Both the position numbers and the translations under genes were made by a program. 32,453 bases of DNA from an uncultured Ruminococcus sp. (GTDB lineage Bacteria; Bacillota_A; Clostridia; Oscillospirales; Ruminococcaceae): NCBI GenBank assembly GCA_900315975.1, contig ONBA01000031.1:1-32453 (forward strand), given 5' to 3'. Positions 6,950-16,452 of the stretch are shown here, in pieces. The notes beneath the pieces were generated by a model. It was not told the origin of the DNA. It worked only from the letters and a program-made list of their open reading frames with translations, and ran no database searches. Position 1 is the first letter of the stretch. Each line of letters starts with the position of its first letter.

Positions 6950-9916
6950 TTAAGTGTTCCTTAAGCTCTTGTAGATTTCCTCAGTGAAGATACCAAGAAC
7001 TTGTCGTTTGATTTCGTCATTGCTTAAAAGCAACGAGAAGAAATCCTGATTCTGTTCAAGCCCTTCAATCAATGCATCGTCAATGTCGTCAAAGTAAGAA
7101 AATTCAAAATCCTTAACTGTGTTATTCTTGGCGCTGGTTCTGAGACGATCGGATTTGAGCAGAATATCACGGATTTGCAGCATTGCTTTAACAGCGACAT
7201 CGTTGTCATAGGCTTTTCCTGTCCTACTGTTTATCTCAGCAATGATCTGTGAGAGCCGCTCCTCTTTCGCCTCTGTCAATCCGAAAATTTCTGCTGTCGG
7301 GAGCTTTACGACAGGCTGAGCTACAAGATCGGGTTTGCTGTGTTCCTCGACTTTTTTCTGAACAAAATTAGTTGCTTTGATTTTTCCATCAAGATTGAAT
7401 CCGCCGCCGGGATGCTTGATGTTTATGTATGCAAGCAGATAGGTGATGAAATTGTACTTCTTATGCAAATCAGTGTCTTCAAAGCAGGATACCTGCAGCA
7501 TAAATTCATAGAAACGCACGAAATGACGCATCATCGCCACGATTTCATGCTGCTTCAGCAGATCGTATTTTTCGATCATGTTCTTTGCGCGTTTGAAGTA
7601 AATAGTTAGCTTCTGCTTGTCTTTTGATGAAATATTCGGTTTATACAGCAGCTCGTTTGCACGTTCGATGTCATCCGGATCAAGAACGGTATAAGCATCA
7701 ATCTGTGCTTCCAGATCATATATGGCTGTCGGTGTAATTGAGTTGGAAAGCAGTGTGGTCGTATAGTATGGAGCAAACGCTGCCTTTATATCTTCATAGC
7801 TGTTAACAAAATCCAGAACAAAGGTCTTTTTTTCAAACGGAGGGCAAATACGATTCAAACGTGAAAGTGTCTGCACCGCAGATACGCCCTTCAACTTTTT
7901 CAGCACATACATTGCACAGAGCTTCGGCTGATCAAATCCAGTCTGATACTTGTTTGCTACAAGCAGAACCTGATACTGATCGCTGTCAAACTCGTGCGTC
8001 AGGCGATCTTCTGGGAAGCCATTCATAGACGCTTCGCTATACTCGGTCTCATCATCAGGAAGTTTAACCTTGCCTGAGAACGCAACGAGCGCCTTAATAT
8101 CTGTATATCCCTTTTTTCTGGTATACTCTTCAAATGCCTGACGGTACTTTACCGCTGCCTGACGAGATGCGGTGATAACCATAGCTTTTGCCATGCCGCC
8201 AAGTTCCGGCATAACCGTCGTGCGGAAATGCTCAACAATTACTTCAACACGCTGTGCTATGTTCGTTTCATGCAGTTCCACAAAGCGGGCAATCTGCCGT
8301 TTTGCCTCGATTGTTTTACAACGGGGATCTTCTTCTATTTCCTTATTGATTTGATAGAATGTGTCATATGTCGTATAATTCATAAGCACATCGAGGATAA
8401 ATCCTTCTTCAATTGCTTGTTTCATGGAATATACATGAAATGCTTGATGCTGCCCGTGCGTGTTCAGACGACCAAAGAGTTTTATAGTGGTTGACTTAGG
8501 CGTCGCTGTAAAAGCAAACATAGACACGTTTGCCTGCTTACCGTTACGACGGATTTCATCGGTGATCATATCTTCTACATCACTGTATTCCTGTTCGCCT
8601 GCACCGAGAGACTTAGTAACGGCAGCCATATCTTTTCCAGCGGTTGAGGAATGTGCTTCGTCAATGATAACTGCAAAGCGCTTCTTTTTTAGTCCTGCGA
8701 CACTGTCAACGATATACGGGAACTTCTGAATAGTCGTTGCAATGATCTTTGTATTGCCGTTTAGCGCTATAGCAAGGTCGGCTGAGTTGCACTTATCATC
8801 CATAACACGGATCAGACCTGCCTTATGCTCCATTCCCATAATTGCTTTCTGGAGCTGGCGATCCACGACAACACGGTCGGTAACTATAATGATGTTGTCG
8901 AAAATGATTTTGTTATCGGCGTCGTGCAATGACGTAAGGCGGTGTGCAAGCCATGCGATAGAATTTGTCTTACCTGAACCGGCGCTGTGCTGAATCAGGT
9001 AGTTTTGCGTTGTGCCATTTTCACGCACGTCTGCAAGCAGACGGCGGATGACGTCAAGCTGATGGTATCGCGGAAAAATGACGTTCTCGGACTTCTTTGT
9101 TTTTCCGGTCAGCTCATCCTTTTCTTCCCTCTGCTCAATGAATATGAACTTGCTGATCAGATCGAGGATTGTATCCTTTTTCAGGATGTCTTCCCACATA
9201 TAAGAAACGCTGTACTTGTCCTCGAATGTAGGATTTCCGGCTCCGGCAAATACGCCCTCACCATTACCCATATTGAAAGGCAGGAAGAATGTCGCTTTCT
9301 CTGCAAGTTTTGTCGTCATATAGACTTGCTCTAAGTCCATAGCGAAGTTGACAAGGCAGCCAGCCTTGAACCAGAACAGGCGGGTTTTCGGATTGCGGTC
9401 AGTACGGAACTGGTAGATTGCATCCTGATACGACTGTCCCGCGGCATTGCACTTCAGTTCAAAGGACATAATTGCCAGACCGTTCAGGAAAATCACGAGG
9501 TCAATACGCTCATCGTCGCTTGCCCACACTTCTTCCATAACAGAGAAGATGTTCTTCTCATATTTTGCAAGCAAGTCCTGATTGAAAGTCGTGGCAGGCT
9601 TTGTGTACATGAGATTAAGCTTTGTGTTTGAAAGCTCTATGCCATGCTTGAGGACTTCCAGCAGACTGCCGCGAGTTTTTGTTGTTTCGGCATTGATGAA
9701 GCTGACAATCGTATCCTCCAGATCGCCTTTGTAGATCTTACGGAGCGCCTCCATTTCATCCGGTTGTGTATCTTGCAGGAATTTGAAGAGCATTTCACGA
9801 TCGACAGCAAACAAGCGGTCATAATGCTTTGCCTTGCGTTCGATGAATCCGTTATTCTGTGTAAGTTCGTCAATAATGAAACGCTGGTATTCTTTTTCGG
9901 TAAGTATTATATTCAC
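6950..9916 (-). CDS. hsdR: Type I restriction enzyme, R subunit (HsdR)
   Basis: This 988-residue translocase-nuclease completes the type I complex. The N-terminal PD-(D/E)xK nuclease shows D139 (DERIDLVIF) and E153-L-K155 (SFELK). The SF2 motor has Walker A AGSGKT (312-317), DEAH D419-H422 and later helicase motifs (FAFTATPKS, QTGFDQP, QTLSRLNR). The start is a GTG at 9914-9916 overlapping the hsdS stop as GTGA, with AAGGAAG upstream. Length and domain order are those of an intact HsdR. The C-terminal 250 residues are helical and probably dock on the methylase. Confidence 0.97.
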   Translation of the reverse strand: MNIILTEKEYQRFIIDELTQNNGFIERKAKHYDRLFAVDREMLFKFLQDTQPDEMEALRKIYKGDLEDTIVSFINAETTKTRGSLLEVLKHGIELSNTKLNLMYTKPATTFNQDLLAKYEKNIFSVMEEVWASDDERIDLVIFLNGLAIMSFELKCNAAGQSYQDAIYQFRTDRNPKTRLFWFKAGCLVNFAMDLEQVYMTTKLAEKATFFLPFNMGNGEGVFAGAGNPTFEDKYSVSYMWEDILKKDTILDLISKFIFIEQREEKDELTGKTKKSENVIFPRYHQLDVIRRLLADVRENGTTQNYLIQHSAGSGKTNSIAWLAHRLTSLHDADNKIIFDNIIIVTDRVVVDRQLQKAIMGMEHKAGLIRVMDDKCNSADLAIALNGNTKIIATTIQKFPYIVDSVAGLKKKRFAVIIDEAHSSTAGKDMAAVTKSLGAGEQEYSDVEDMITDEIRRNGKQANVSMFAFTATPKSTTIKLFGRLNTHGQHQAFHVYSMKQAIEEGFILDVLMNYTTYDTFYQINKEIEEDPRCKTIEAKRQIARFVELHETNIAQRVEVIVEHFRTTVMPELGGMAKAMVITASRQAAVKYRQAFEEYTRKKGYTDIKALVAFSGKVKLPDDETEYSEASMNGFPEDRLTHEFDSDQYQVLLVANKYQTGFDQPKLCAMYVLKKLKGVSAVQTLSRLNRICPPFEKKTFVLDFVNSYEDIKAAFAPYYTTTLLSNSITPTAIYDLEAQIDAYTVLDPDDIERANELLYKPNISSKDKQKLTIYFKRAKNMIEKYDLLKQHEIVAMMRHFVRFYEFMLQVSCFEDTDLHKKYNFITYLLAYINIKHPGGGFNLDGKIKATNFVQKKVEEHSKPDLVAQPVVKLPTAEIFGLTEAKEERLSQIIAEINSRTGKAYDNDVAVKAMLQIRDILLKSDRLRTSAKNNTVKDFEFSYFDDIDDALIEGLEQNQDFFSLLLSNDEIKRQVLGIFTEEIYKSLRNT

Positions 9917-11187
9917 GCCTGCACTTCCTTTTTACCCGTCACATACTCAAATATTAGAGATTTCTTGTACTCTTCTATTGTTTCAATTTGCTGTTTCTTT
10001 TCAGCAATAGCCAGATCAATCTCGTCGCACTTTTCTCTGAGATAAACTACGATTGCATTCTGCTCTTCAATTGGCGGTTCGATCACCATAAGTCTTGAAA
10101 ACTCAGAGAAGTTTAAACCCTGACGAACACCATTGCCCATATTATAAAACACTTTCATCACATCATAAGCATGAAGCAAATAATGGAAATAATCGGCATT
10201 AAGTGGTCTAATTGCTTTCATGGCGATATATGCTGATGTTATTATACCGTGTTCTCTTGCGATTCCTGTGCGCAAGCTGCGTTTATCATTTTGTAAGTCT
10301 GTTGGACGGATAATAATATCATTTTGCTCGATAATATTATAAGTATTGAAGCTTTCAGGGAGTAGACCTTCGTTTGTGTTAATATCTTTTCTGATAATCT
10401 TTCCATAACTTAAAGAAAGAAGATTCGTTTCTTGCCCCCAAGCGTTTTTATTCTTCCTCTCTATAAAGTAATAATAAAGAGGATGCATTATCCAATGTGT
10501 CGGGATATCGCCAACCCATGCGATACCGCTGTCACGCATCTCTGCGTCGGGATTCAGCCCTTTTGTTACAGCTTCGGTGATGACGGAACGCTTGTATTGT
10601 TCGAGAGTATCTATTTGCGCTTGAATATCAGCAATAAGAGTACCAATTTCGCTGCATTTCATATCAAGGAAAGAAACTATCTTTTTTTGTTCAGGTATCG
10701 GCGGAAGCAAAAAATACTTCTTTTTCAATTCGCTGAAATTAAGTATCTTTCTTACTCCGCCACCCATATTATGAAATGCCTTAATGTTATCATAGCTTTT
10801 GAACAAATATGTAGCGTACTGAGGAAGCACGCTATCATCCAAAGGGTGAAAAGCCATGTATGCAGAAGTTATTACACCTGTTTCATTAACTAAACCGATT
10901 CTTTGAGTTACAAAATCAAAATTTAGATTTAAGCCGTTGAGCATGATTGTTCCGGGAGATACAATGGTATAGTTTAAAATGGTGTTTGCAACATAATTAT
11001 CATCGTCTGCATCAAAATTGTCTTTACGTATTATTTGACCATAAGTGAATTTTAAAGCGTTTTTTTCTTCACCCGTGGTATTCTTTTGGGTTACTTCATA
11101 AAAAGCTGCACGTATTGGCTTTACGCCCCAGTGCGTTGGGACACTTCCAACCCATTCAATTCCGCTATCTTTCATTTGTAGCATCAT
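9913..11187 (-). CDS. hsdS: Type I restriction-modification specificity subunit (HsdS)
   Basis: This 424-residue protein has the normal two-half plan: target-recognition domain, coiled conserved segment (163-212), second target-recognition domain, second conserved segment (370-416). Each half opens with SGIxWVGxxPTHW and closes with PPIxEQ plus a heptad-like helix. The halves are unusually alike: YGQIIRKD (49-56)/YGKIIRKD (261-268), ITSAYMA/ITSAYIA, NMGGGVR/NMGNGVR and LNFSE in both. That suggests internal duplication and perhaps related half-sites. The first ATG (11185-11187) overlaps the stop of the preceding gene, with AAGGAG upstream; ATGs two and five codons in are alternatives. Confidence 0.96.
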   Translation of the reverse strand: MMLQMKDSGIEWVGSVPTHWGVKPIRAAFYEVTQKNTTGEEKNALKFTYGQIIRKDNFDADDDNYVANTILNYTIVSPGTIMLNGLNLNFDFVTQRIGLVNETGVITSAYMAFHPLDDSVLPQYATYLFKSYDNIKAFHNMGGGVRKILNFSELKKKYFLLPPIPEQKKIVSFLDMKCSEIGTLIADIQAQIDTLEQYKRSVITEAVTKGLNPDAEMRDSGIAWVGDIPTHWIMHPLYYYFIERKNKNAWGQETNLLSLSYGKIIRKDINTNEGLLPESFNTYNIIEQNDIIIRPTDLQNDKRSLRTGIAREHGIITSAYIAMKAIRPLNADYFHYLLHAYDVMKVFYNMGNGVRQGLNFSEFSRLMVIEPPIEEQNAIVVYLREKCDEIDLAIAEKKQQIETIEEYKKSLIFEYVTGKKEVQA

Positions 11188-11771
11188 ATTTTCTCCTTCA
11201 CAAAAGACAATACTGTAAACAACGCTGCAATAAAAGCCATTAACGAAGAAAAGATCATGTTTATCATCTCATTGCTTTCCATCTGGTCAATCTCCATTCG
11301 GATGATCCGCATCAGTTTTGCAAAGAACAGCGTCAGGATCAGAATGGATAAGAACCAAACAGAAACGGTTTTGATAACAACCAGATAAACCACAGCCGCA
11401 GATATAGAAATGAACAACCATTCCAGAACATCAAAAATCGCAGAGGAAATCAGTGCCATAAACGCAAATGCCATCCGTGTATCCTTAGCATATGATTTTT
11501 TATAGAACACGAATGCTTTCAGGGAATGAAAGAAATTGCTGATACTGATTCCGATATGCTTGAACAGCCTCTCGTTTTCAGTATGCTCTTTCAGACCGAT
11601 GGTTCTGCGCCAGTTCCGGCTGAGTTCTTCCTCTTTTTGCTCAATCTGCTTATCTTCTTCATTTTTGCTTTCAAGTATTGCCTTAGTAATGCTTTTCGCT
11701 AATTTATCGTAGTCAATCTCAGAGACCTTAATGGTGGTCTCCTGAGATTGACTTTTCTTCTTTTTACGCAT
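11184..11771 (-). CDS. Membrane protein within the type I operon
   Basis: This 195-residue protein has a highly charged N-terminal half (1-95, with a coiled Glu/Lys-rich stretch at 35-52) followed by three or four hydrophobic segments at about 100-132, 134-153 and 172-191. It lies between hsdM and hsdS, 20 bases after the first and overlapping the second, so it is co-translated with them. GCGGAG precedes the ATG by seven bases. No family recognised. Membrane proteins are not part of the classical type I complex, so it may be an accessory that tethers the enzyme to the envelope or a separate effector; both are inference. Confidence 0.85.
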   Translation of the reverse strand: MRKKKKSQSQETTIKVSEIDYDKLAKSITKAILESKNEEDKQIEQKEEELSRNWRRTIGLKEHTENERLFKHIGISISNFFHSLKAFVFYKKSYAKDTRMAFAFMALISSAIFDVLEWLFISISAAVVYLVVIKTVSVWFLSILILTLFFAKLMRIIRMEIDQMESNEMINMIFSSLMAFIAALFTVLSFVKEKI

Positions 11772-11791
11772 ATTTATCTCCGCTGCAGCAA

Positions 11792-13897
11792 TCAGCCAAA
11801 CAGACGTGCAATGCGCTCACTGACTGATTTCTCCAGTTCAAGGAAGGTTGCTTCCAGCTCCTCGCTCGGCTTCGGCTGCTGGTATTTGTAGAAGTAACGT
11901 GTAAACGGAATCTCAGCTCCCGTCTTGATGACGGGCTTTTTCTTGCTCAGATCTTCCTCAAAGAACCACTGTGCATCCGGTACATGAGGAAGGACTTCAC
12001 GCTCCATGTAATCCTCGATACTTTCATCGATTTTGACGATTTCGGCATCTTTTGTTTCCTTATCGTAGATAATGTTGCCCTTCTTATCACGCTGTATCTC
12101 AGCGGTCTTATCCATGACAGACAACCCGTCCGCAATCTTGGCGATGAGTTTTTTGTCGGTGGTAACTGCGCTGAGGATTCCTGTAAGAACGGGTGTAAAT
12201 GCTGTCGGAGAAAGGTATACATCCTCGGAAATAGCGCCTCGGAGCGTTTCAATAATCGCATCATATACAGGCTTGTTATTCTGGAATGTTTCGAGTTTCT
12301 TCTGGTCTTTTCCGGTCAGCTCTTCCTCAGAGTTTTCAAGTTCTGCGACCTTTGCAGGATCATACAGCGAAGACAGCGCACCGCCGGAAATCAGCGACTG
12401 AATGCGCTCCTCGGTTACGGCATAACTTCTCTGCAGCGGCTGCATCACAGCATACTCGTGATAGATGAATTCAGAGTTCGGGAAGATTTTGCAATATTCA
12501 TTTTCAGCGAAATCCGCATACAGTCTGGTGATAGCAGAGCGATCTTCCGGTGTAATTTCATTTTTCTTGTCGCCGAGAGCCTTGCGCAGCTTGTGGAAGA
12601 TGTGGCTGGCGTCGATAAGCTGAATCTTGCCCTTACGCTCCTCGCGCTTATTCTTGGACAGAACCCAGATATAAGTTGCAATACCGGTGTTATAGAAAAG
12701 GTCAACGGGCAGCGCAATAATCGCTTCAATCAGATCGTTTTCGAGCAGCCATCTTCTGATCTGGCTTTCTCCAGATGCTGTTCCACCTGCGAACAGCGGC
12801 GAACCGTTCTCGATAATTGCACATCGACCGTAATCATCGTCGAGTTTATCAATTGCAGATTGCAGGAACAGCATCTGCATATCTCCGGAACCCGGAAGTC
12901 CAGCACCCCAGCGTCCATCAAAGCCTCTCTTAAATTCTGCATTGACTGCATCTTCGACACCTTCGGCAGCGTCTTTTCCGCCCCATGCAGTTCCGAACGG
13001 AGGATTTTCGATGACAAAGCGCATCTTCGTACCCTTAAAGCGATCAGCAATCATGGTATCCTGATAGCAGATATTTTCAGCATTCTGTCCCTTGATGAGC
13101 ATTTCTGCAAGACACATAGCATAAGATTCCGGATTGATTTCCTGACCGAAAAGTCGAACATCGGCTGAAGGGTTGTAGCGTTTGATGAAGTTGTATCCGG
13201 TGGAAAGCATACCGCCGGTTCCGCAAGCCTGATCCAATATGGTGATGACCTTTCCGTCATCGAAAATATCATCGCAGCCTTCAGCAAGCAGAATATTGAC
13301 CATGAGCTTAATAATATCTCTGCCGGTGTAGTGGTCACCAGCCTCGGCATTTTCAGAGAACTTTCGGATAAGCTCCTCGAAAATATATCCCATCTTCACA
13401 TTATCAATAGTGCGTGGATCAAGGTCGAGTTCGGAGAACGCCTTTACAACGGAGAGCAAACGGTTATTCTTATCCATCTTTTCGATTTCTTCGCCGAAAT
13501 TCAAGCCACGCTCTTTGGACATGAGAATTTCAAGAACATTAGCAGAGAACCCCTGCAGGTAGCTACGGAAGTTTGCAGCGATATTGTCGGAATCGTTCAC
13601 CAGCTCAGCAAGATCGTATTCACTGGTGTTGTAAAACTGGAAACCTGAGATACGATACATTGCTTTTGCAGGGAAACTCGGATTTGCCTTAAACTGCTCC
13701 ACAACTTTTTTCTTAGTAGGAGCAAGCGCACACTCAAAGCGGCGGATGATCGTCATAGGGATGATGACATCCTTGTATTTATCGCTGCGGTACGGTCCGC
13801 GCAGCTTGTTTGCGATAGACCAAATAAAGTTCACTTCAGCAGAAACATCAATCGGGGAATCGTCCCACATCGCATCTATAACCTGTTTTTCAGCCAT
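11792..13897 (-). CDS. hsdM: Type I DNA adenine methyltransferase subunit (HsdM)
   Basis: This 701-residue protein methylates the recognition site and forms the core of the type I complex. The N-terminal helical HsdM domain is followed by the methylase with motif I LDQACGTGGM (221-230) and motif IV ENPPFG (297-302), the N6-adenine signature. It is longer than the common 500-residue HsdM: the C-terminal 200 residues add a helical extension ending in a segment that resembles the HsdS-contact region. The start at 13897 has a weak TGAGGT site about ten bases upstream. It follows the RloC-like gene by 23 bases. Confidence 0.97.
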   Translation of the reverse strand: MAEKQVIDAMWDDSPIDVSAEVNFIWSIANKLRGPYRSDKYKDVIIPMTIIRRFECALAPTKKKVVEQFKANPSFPAKAMYRISGFQFYNTSEYDLAELVNDSDNIAANFRSYLQGFSANVLEILMSKERGLNFGEEIEKMDKNNRLLSVVKAFSELDLDPRTIDNVKMGYIFEELIRKFSENAEAGDHYTGRDIIKLMVNILLAEGCDDIFDDGKVITILDQACGTGGMLSTGYNFIKRYNPSADVRLFGQEINPESYAMCLAEMLIKGQNAENICYQDTMIADRFKGTKMRFVIENPPFGTAWGGKDAAEGVEDAVNAEFKRGFDGRWGAGLPGSGDMQMLFLQSAIDKLDDDYGRCAIIENGSPLFAGGTASGESQIRRWLLENDLIEAIIALPVDLFYNTGIATYIWVLSKNKREERKGKIQLIDASHIFHKLRKALGDKKNEITPEDRSAITRLYADFAENEYCKIFPNSEFIYHEYAVMQPLQRSYAVTEERIQSLISGGALSSLYDPAKVAELENSEEELTGKDQKKLETFQNNKPVYDAIIETLRGAISEDVYLSPTAFTPVLTGILSAVTTDKKLIAKIADGLSVMDKTAEIQRDKKGNIIYDKETKDAEIVKIDESIEDYMEREVLPHVPDAQWFFEEDLSKKKPVIKTGAEIPFTRYFYKYQQPKPSEELEATFLELEKSVSERIARLFG

Positions 13898-13920
13898 TGC
13901 TATTATACCTCATTTCATTG

Positions 13921-16212
13921 TTATTCTTGTCTTCCGGTCATCATCTGATAGTGCTGATTTTGATGCAGCGCTTCAAAGATTTTCTTGAATACCTTTTTGT
14001 ATACCCTTACATCCTCGCAGTCCTCAACATAATTCAAACCGTCACTGATACCGTTGGGATTATTGATGTATGCCAGCAGCGATGATGCAAGATGATACTC
14101 TGTCATATCAGGCTTTTTGCCTTCAATCTCTTTAATGAACATTTTGCGATTGTCTGGATTCTCCAGAACCAGCTCGCGGAGATCACTACCTTCGTAACCA
14201 CAGAGCTGCAGGAAATAATACTCCAGAATGCGCCGCATCACATTGATCGCTGGAATAGTAGTCTTTATGTCGCGCAGCTCATCCCATAGTGCAGCATATG
14301 AATTCTGAACAGGATTGTAGTTTTCGTTCTCGGCAGCTTCGTCGTCACGCTGGCGAATACACAGCTTTACTGTAGACTCATTATCCATCTTGCGAATCAT
14401 GTAGAACGATGTGCTTTTGTAATTTCCTACCTGATGATAGGTAACCTCACGATGGAAGTAAACATTATGTGTCAATATGAATATCTGCTTGATATAATCA
14501 CCGGGAACCTTCGGGTTCTTGTATTCCGTATTATTAAGGCAGACATTTATCATTTCACGAACAATCGCACTGACGATAAAAAGTGCAGTGCTGTCCATAC
14601 TCGAAACTGGATCGTCTATTACGACGATCTTCTCTTTAAGTTCAGCGTCTGTCATACTGCCACGAACTTGATGGTAGAAGTACAGAAATGCTATGAAGTT
14701 CCGTTCACCTTCGCTGAGGTATTCTGCAACGGAGCCATCTTCTCTGACGATTTCGTACACGTTTTCAATGTTCTTTTTTGCACGTATACTAAATCCCTGA
14801 AAGCCAGAATCCTTAAGGATTCTATTGATGCTTTCGATTGTTGCCTCAGTATTGACATTATGCTTATTGAGTGCTGTGATTTCCTGATTCAAACGAGTGA
14901 TCTCAGCATTAAGAGCCTTTCCTTCTTGAGATGTTTGTTCAAGTTCAGTTTCAAGCTTTTCTTTTTCATCAAGATAGCTACTAACCTCTTTAGAAAGCAG
15001 AAAGGCTAAGTATTGTATAATCTGCTCTTTACATTTTTGTTTGCTCGTTCTTTTCTGTGATACCACTTCATTATTAGTTTTTATGACAGCGTTGATATCG
15101 TCGATAAGAGAACCGATCTCAAGGAGAAGCGTGTCCGTATCTTCTAATGAAACGGTTGTTGCAGGTTCTTTCACTTTGCTTGCAATCCGCTGGCAATTGA
15201 TTTCAAAGTTCTTTGATAATAATTCGAGCTTATCAGAGTATGCCTGAATATCGCATCCGGGCATGACGGTTGTAAGATTGCCTTGCAAAGTGCGAAGGAT
15301 AACCGTAGTTTCTCTTTCATATGTAGCCTGAAATTGCTGGAGGTCACGAATGTCAGCGTTATACTGCTCGTCAAAGCAAGCAGCAATATCAGCCTCAAAG
15401 GAATCAGGAAGTTCTTGCTGGCAGAAGGGACAATGACCATTAGCACTGCTTACATAGTGGGTGTGACCGTCACGAACCCAGTCAGATGCCTTAGCTCCAA
15501 GTGCTTGAAGGAATTTGGCAAAAGGGGTATCACCACTATTGGTTACGATTTTGTCCAACAGATCTCTTCCGGGCATTGATCCATATGTTATAGCCGAACT
15601 TGCTTTTTTGAATTCAGGGTATGCTTGTGCTTTATCATCAAAAGCGACATCGTATAGCTGTGTCAAAGCGTCAAGGTCATGATCCGTAGGATGTTTTTCT
15701 CCGATAATAGCCTCTGCAAAGCTCCTCTTCTGCTTTTTTCCGTCGAGTGCCTTTTCAAATCTTTTTCTTAACTCCGCCACCTTTGAAAATGCTTCGTCTT
15801 GAAAAGTTGAAAGTATCGCATCTATTTGACCTTGTGTGGTTTTATATTTAGCACGGGCAGCATCCCGTTTATCAGTCGTTTGTTTACGTTCACCTGTGAG
15901 AATGTCGATTTTTTGCTTCGCTTCGGCGTCTTCTTCGCCAAATACAAACACACCTTTGAGTTCTCCGTAATTTACAAAATTACGATTAATGTACTCAGTA
16001 TTATAAACAAGCAAATCATATCGGTCGGGGCTTTCGCCATAGTTCCATGTTATGCCGTCCTGTTCTTGGATTGCGTAAGCAATGGATGATTTGCCAGCAC
16101 CATTATTACCATAGAAAAAATTGACAAAGGATAGCTGTTCCACGGTCTCATTGTCAAACGTTGCACGATTCAGTGTGATCTGAGCTATTGCTGATGGAAC
16201 TTTAGCGTTCAT
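13921..16212 (-). CDS. RloC/PrrC-like ABC ATPase with zinc hook (putative anticodon nuclease)
   Basis: This 763-residue protein belongs to the AAA_13 group that includes PrrC and RloC. ABC elements are complete: Walker A GNNGAGKSS (35-43), signature LSEGER (499-504), Walker B VVIDDPVSSMD (530-540) and the H-loop histidine H582. Long coiled coils (95-160 and 380-465) flank C261-P-F-C264, the CxxC of a Rad50-type zinc hook as in RloC. In known members the C-terminal nuclease uses an Arg-x3-Glu plus His triad. Here R660 and E664 fit, but the His is unclear (H707 is the nearest candidate), so cleavage activity is not certain. GGGGGT lies seven bases before the start. Its place directly before hsdM matches the PrrC/EcoprrI arrangement. 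Confidence 0.88.
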   Translation of the reverse strand: MNAKVPSAIAQITLNRATFDNETVEQLSFVNFFYGNNGAGKSSIAYAIQEQDGITWNYGESPDRYDLLVYNTEYINRNFVNYGELKGVFVFGEEDAEAKQKIDILTGERKQTTDKRDAARAKYKTTQGQIDAILSTFQDEAFSKVAELRKRFEKALDGKKQKRSFAEAIIGEKHPTDHDLDALTQLYDVAFDDKAQAYPEFKKASSAITYGSMPGRDLLDKIVTNSGDTPFAKFLQALGAKASDWVRDGHTHYVSSANGHCPFCQQELPDSFEADIAACFDEQYNADIRDLQQFQATYERETTVILRTLQGNLTTVMPGCDIQAYSDKLELLSKNFEINCQRIASKVKEPATTVSLEDTDTLLLEIGSLIDDINAVIKTNNEVVSQKRTSKQKCKEQIIQYLAFLLSKEVSSYLDEKEKLETELEQTSQEGKALNAEITRLNQEITALNKHNVNTEATIESINRILKDSGFQGFSIRAKKNIENVYEIVREDGSVAEYLSEGERNFIAFLYFYHQVRGSMTDAELKEKIVVIDDPVSSMDSTALFIVSAIVREMINVCLNNTEYKNPKVPGDYIKQIFILTHNVYFHREVTYHQVGNYKSTSFYMIRKMDNESTVKLCIRQRDDEAAENENYNPVQNSYAALWDELRDIKTTIPAINVMRRILEYYFLQLCGYEGSDLRELVLENPDNRKMFIKEIEGKKPDMTEYHLASSLLAYINNPNGISDGLNYVEDCEDVRVYKKVFKKIFEALHQNQHYQMMTGRQE

Positions 16213-16224
16213 TCTGATACCCCC

Positions 16225-16425
16225 TTATTCTTGTATTTTACCTTTTCTTACCCATTCATCGACTTCTGATATTTTAAATTTATAACGCTTGCCCGCTCTA
16301 TAAACAGGAAGTTTACCTTCTTTGATCCAAGCGCGAACTGTATCTTGACTTAAACTTAGATGTTCAGCCACATCTTCGAGATTCACCCATTTCTCGACTT
16401 GCATTTCTTCATATTCTTTGCTCAT
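16225..16425 (-). CDS. Small excisionase/MerR-type helix-turn-helix protein
   Basis: The 66-residue protein starts at MSKEYEEM (ATG 16423-16425), with AAGGAGG seven bases upstream; the in-frame ATG at 16452 would bury that ribosome site. Residues 14-60 match the HTH_17 pattern (VNLEDVAEHLSLSQDTVRAW, IKEGKLPVYRAGKRYKF, SEVDEWV) of excisionases and DNA-binding subunits. Such proteins are common at the head of type I operons, where they may control expression. It sits 12 bases before the RloC-like gene. Confidence 0.9.
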   Translation of the reverse strand: MSKEYEEMQVEKWVNLEDVAEHLSLSQDTVRAWIKEGKLPVYRAGKRYKFKISEVDEWVRKGKIQE

Positions 16426-16452
16426 AAACTGACCTCCTTCCATGAGAAGCAT

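Noticed and set aside
11984..13168. Long plus-strand frame of 394 codons opposite hsdM
   Set aside because: It mirrors the codon pattern of the intact hsdM, shows no motifs and has low-complexity Cys/Phe/Leu content.
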